Origin: Ignavibacteria bacterium
Lineage (GTDB): Bacteria > Bacteroidota > Ignavibacteria > Kapaibacteriales > Kapaibacteriaceae
DNA length: 64,000 nucleotides
Assembly: GCA_016707005.1 (NCBI GenBank)
Contig: JADJIQ010000001.1
Coordinates: 60,001 to 124,000 of the forward strand
Reading direction: 5' to 3'
A program made the translations under genes and the position numbers. Below are positions 62,199 through 64,000 of the stretch, piece after piece. The notes below the pieces were generated by a model, which did no database searches, was not told the DNA's origin, and saw only the letters and a list, made by a program, of their open reading frames with translations. Within the stretch, counting starts at the first letter, position 1; each line of letters starts with the position of its first letter.

Positions 62199-62230
62199 GT
62201 CACTTCGTCATTTTGTCACTACGTCACTTC
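62199..62230. repeat. GTCA octad array at the end of addA
   Basis: Units GTCACTTC, GTCATTTT, GTCACTAC, GTCACTTC in exact 8-base phase; the last one contains the TGA stop of the opposing addA-like gene. Confidence 0.85.
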
Positions 62231-64000
62231 TTAACCGCCTCCATCATCGCCCCCTCCATCTCCTCCATATCCTCACGCTTCCACTCTTGTACGTGATCGA
62301 TCTGGTGGAGCCCCTTACTTGCGGCTTTTGTGAAGACGAGGCGGGTGCGAACGGTTGAGCATTCGGGGTAGGAGCGGAGACAGAGCCAGGCGTAGGTGCA
62401 CATCTGGATCTGATACTCTGCGGCAACGGATTCGAGGTGGTCGGATGATGCAACGTTGTTGGTCTTCCAGTCCCAGATCTCGATGGTCGTGTCATTGGGA
62501 TGAAAACGTACGTCCATCACACCTTGGAAGACGATCTGGTTGAGAGCGCCTACCAGACGGGTCTCGAGGCGGGCGGTGGAGAGGTGGTGGGTGTTGGAGG
62601 TGAGGAGGCTCGACTCCAACAACGCAAGGATCTCGGTCACGGCGTCGAGGGCAACGGTGCGGTCGAGGTCGTGCATGGATAGCGCACGTACGATCTCACT
62701 GGTCAACGCCTCATCCGACATTCCGGTGAACTTGGTGATCACACCGGAAAGGGCATCGTGGATGGCTGTGCCGTAGATCATGCCGCCGGAACTGCTTCCG
62801 TCTGCGTCCTGATATGGTTCGTCCGACGTATGAGAACGCATCATCGCACTTGGCGAGATGAGGGTAGGGGGCGGAGCAGGGATGTGATCAACAACAACAT
62901 ACTCTGTGCGGGCAGACCTACCGTCAGTGTATCGCTCAACCTCTTCGTCGGGCGTGATGATCTGATAGGGGATCTTCGCACCGGGTGCATAGAGGGCCGT
63001 TGCGAGCATCTTGGCAAGTGCCTTACCTTTTTCAATGGGATCAGACATCGGAAAGGAGATCACGATGTGCATCTTGGCACGCGTGAGAGCAACGTAGAGT
63101 CTGCGCCTGCTCTCTGCCTCTGATCGCATCTTGTCGAGCACCTTGTTCATGTCATGCGTGAGAACGTCAGGCATCTTCTCAAGTTCCGACGGCGTTTCGA
63201 TCTTCGCTGCCTGCGCCGGAAGGTCGAACGTGAAGCCGAGTTGGTCGGTAAGGATGGTCTGACTGGTTCCTCCGCCGCTGTTGAGTCCGGCTAGGACCAC
63301 AATGCCATACTCCAAACCCTTTGCGGCATGTATGGTCATGAGCTGCACGGCATCACTCTCTGCAACAAGCTCGCCTTCCTTCTCTCTGTCTACGTCGGGC
63401 GGTACCAAGGCCTCGATAGCATCATGAATGCCGGCTCCGGTGCCATCGATAGTACTGCGAATGATGTCGATGGTCTTCTCAACGTTGGCAAGGATCTGGT
63501 CTCGACGATCATCCTTGGCAATGGTCTCATGCCAACGCACATCATCTTGCGCACTACGAACGAACTCCGGTATCTGCATCGTGAGGATCCGCGTACCCCA
63601 TGTTTCCAGGAGCCTGTCGGCATCTACCAGTGCGGGAGATGCAGAGCCCCTTGCAACATATTGTGCTAGTCCATCTCGCAAGCTTGATCGTCTGCCGGTG
63701 AGTGCTGCTGCGGTGATCTCGGCATCGGTGCATCGCAGATAGGGCGAACGCATGAGTGTTGCAACGGCAAGGTCGTTTGAGGGGTCGACGCAGGTTGTGA
63801 GCAGTGCACGGATGTCGCTTACTTCCGGACGGGTGAAGAAGGCCCTTCCGCCGTGCATTTGAAATGGTACGTTGTAGGATCGAAGCTTGTCGGCCATGCC
63901 CTGCACAAGCTCGTTCTTTGGGAGCAACACGGCGATGTCTCCGGGTTGCGGCGGACGTACCAACCACTCACCACTATCACGATCGAATGTGGCAATGTTG
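62224..64000 (-). CDS. addA: AddA-like helicase-nuclease, C-terminal part
   Basis: Open to the window edge, so the N-terminal ATPase part is missing. The visible 592 residues have UvrD-type motifs (LMTIHAAKGLEYGIVVLAGLN, then ESRRRLYVALTRAK) and a RecB-like nuclease (GTAIHDALSGV, QGVMDVRFHP, IWDWKTNN with Asp and Lys, YQIQMCTYAWL). AddAB-type enzymes resect double-strand breaks and pause at Chi sites. Its stop lies in the GTCA array. Confidence 0.82.
   Translation of the reverse strand, partial: NIATFDRDSGEWLVRPPQPGDIAVLLPKNELVQGMADKLRSYNVPFQMHGGRAFFTRPEVSDIRALLTTCVDPSNDLAVATLMRSPYLRCTDAEITAAALTGRRSSLRDGLAQYVARGSASPALVDADRLLETWGTRILTMQIPEFVRSAQDDVRWHETIAKDDRRDQILANVEKTIDIIRSTIDGTGAGIHDAIEALVPPDVDREKEGELVAESDAVQLMTIHAAKGLEYGIVVLAGLNSGGGTSQTILTDQLGFTFDLPAQAAKIETPSELEKMPDVLTHDMNKVLDKMRSEAESRRRLYVALTRAKMHIVISFPMSDPIEKGKALAKMLATALYAPGAKIPYQIITPDEEVERYTDGRSARTEYVVVDHIPAPPPTLISPSAMMRSHTSDEPYQDADGSSSGGMIYGTAIHDALSGVITKFTGMSDEALTSEIVRALSMHDLDRTVALDAVTEILALLESSLLTSNTHHLSTARLETRLVGALNQIVFQGVMDVRFHPNDTTIEIWDWKTNNVASSDHLESVAAEYQIQMCTYAWLCLRSYPECSTVRTRLVFTKAASKGLHQIDHVQEWKREDMEEMEGAMMEAVKK

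Noticed and set aside
56258..62200. Integron gene-cassette array
   Set aside because: Small unrelated genes in one orientation with repeats between them suggested it, but there is no integrase and no GTTRRRY/RYYYAAC cores in the repeats.

Overview
The window looks like chromosomal DNA of a Gram-negative member of the Fibrobacterota-Chlorobiota-Bacteroidota group, most likely on the Chlorobiota/Kapabacteria side. I see three reasons. (1) Several large secreted proteins end in type IX secretion (T9SS) sorting tails, next to TonB-dependent receptors, KdsB and a heptosyltransferase-like enzyme, which indicate an LPS outer membrane. (2) Several genes carry Bacteroidota-type promoters (TTTG, about 19 bases, then TAnnTTTG), including both tRNA genes. 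(3) Elongation factor P has a Chlorobi-like tip loop (TPGNLRAF) instead of PGKG. The taxon is an inference.

Layout. 0.1-6.2 kb: a DinB-like gene, tRNA-Val, a triheme cytochrome, and a tightly overlapping three-gene outer-membrane uptake operon (BtuB-like receptor, secreted protein, BtuG-like beta-propeller). 6.4-30 kb: housekeeping blocks with many 4-base start/stop overlaps: yciH, plsC-gatC-kdsB, glycosyltransferases, acs, a mannose-1-phosphate guanylyltransferase fusion, a PTS IIA protein, hisS, a histidine kinase, ftsW, a MerR regulator, a WD40 protein, an OmpA protein, tRNA-Cys, and efp-accB-accC-gcvH. 30-46.4 kb: a peroxiredoxin, two APC permeases followed by a Crp/Fnr regulator, a second TonB receptor, a C25-like T9SS protein, a 1679-residue T9SS protein and a YhiN-like flavoprotein. 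46.4-62.2 kb: an accessory region with two damaged IS3-family elements, an IS end fragment, frameshifted genes, AT-richer T9SS cargo, katG, a class III Fic protein and clustered intergenic repeats. 62.2-64 kb: the C-terminal part of an AddA-like helicase-nuclease, cut by the window edge.

The most unusual signals are at the DNA level. The octamer AAGGGGCT (or its complement) occurs at least 27 times by my count, about tenfold above a rough expectation, in several reading frames and both orientations; it could be a Chi-like site. Short tandem arrays with exact 7-, 8- or 14-base periods start at or inside the stop codons of genes and form mirror-image pairs between convergent genes. One such array also lies inside a glycosyltransferase gene, where its single mismatch removes what would be an in-frame stop. 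Two direct repeats of about 190-240 bp flank a 5 kb segment of unrelated genes (56.3-61.3 kb).

All calls come from reading the sequence by eye; no database search was possible.
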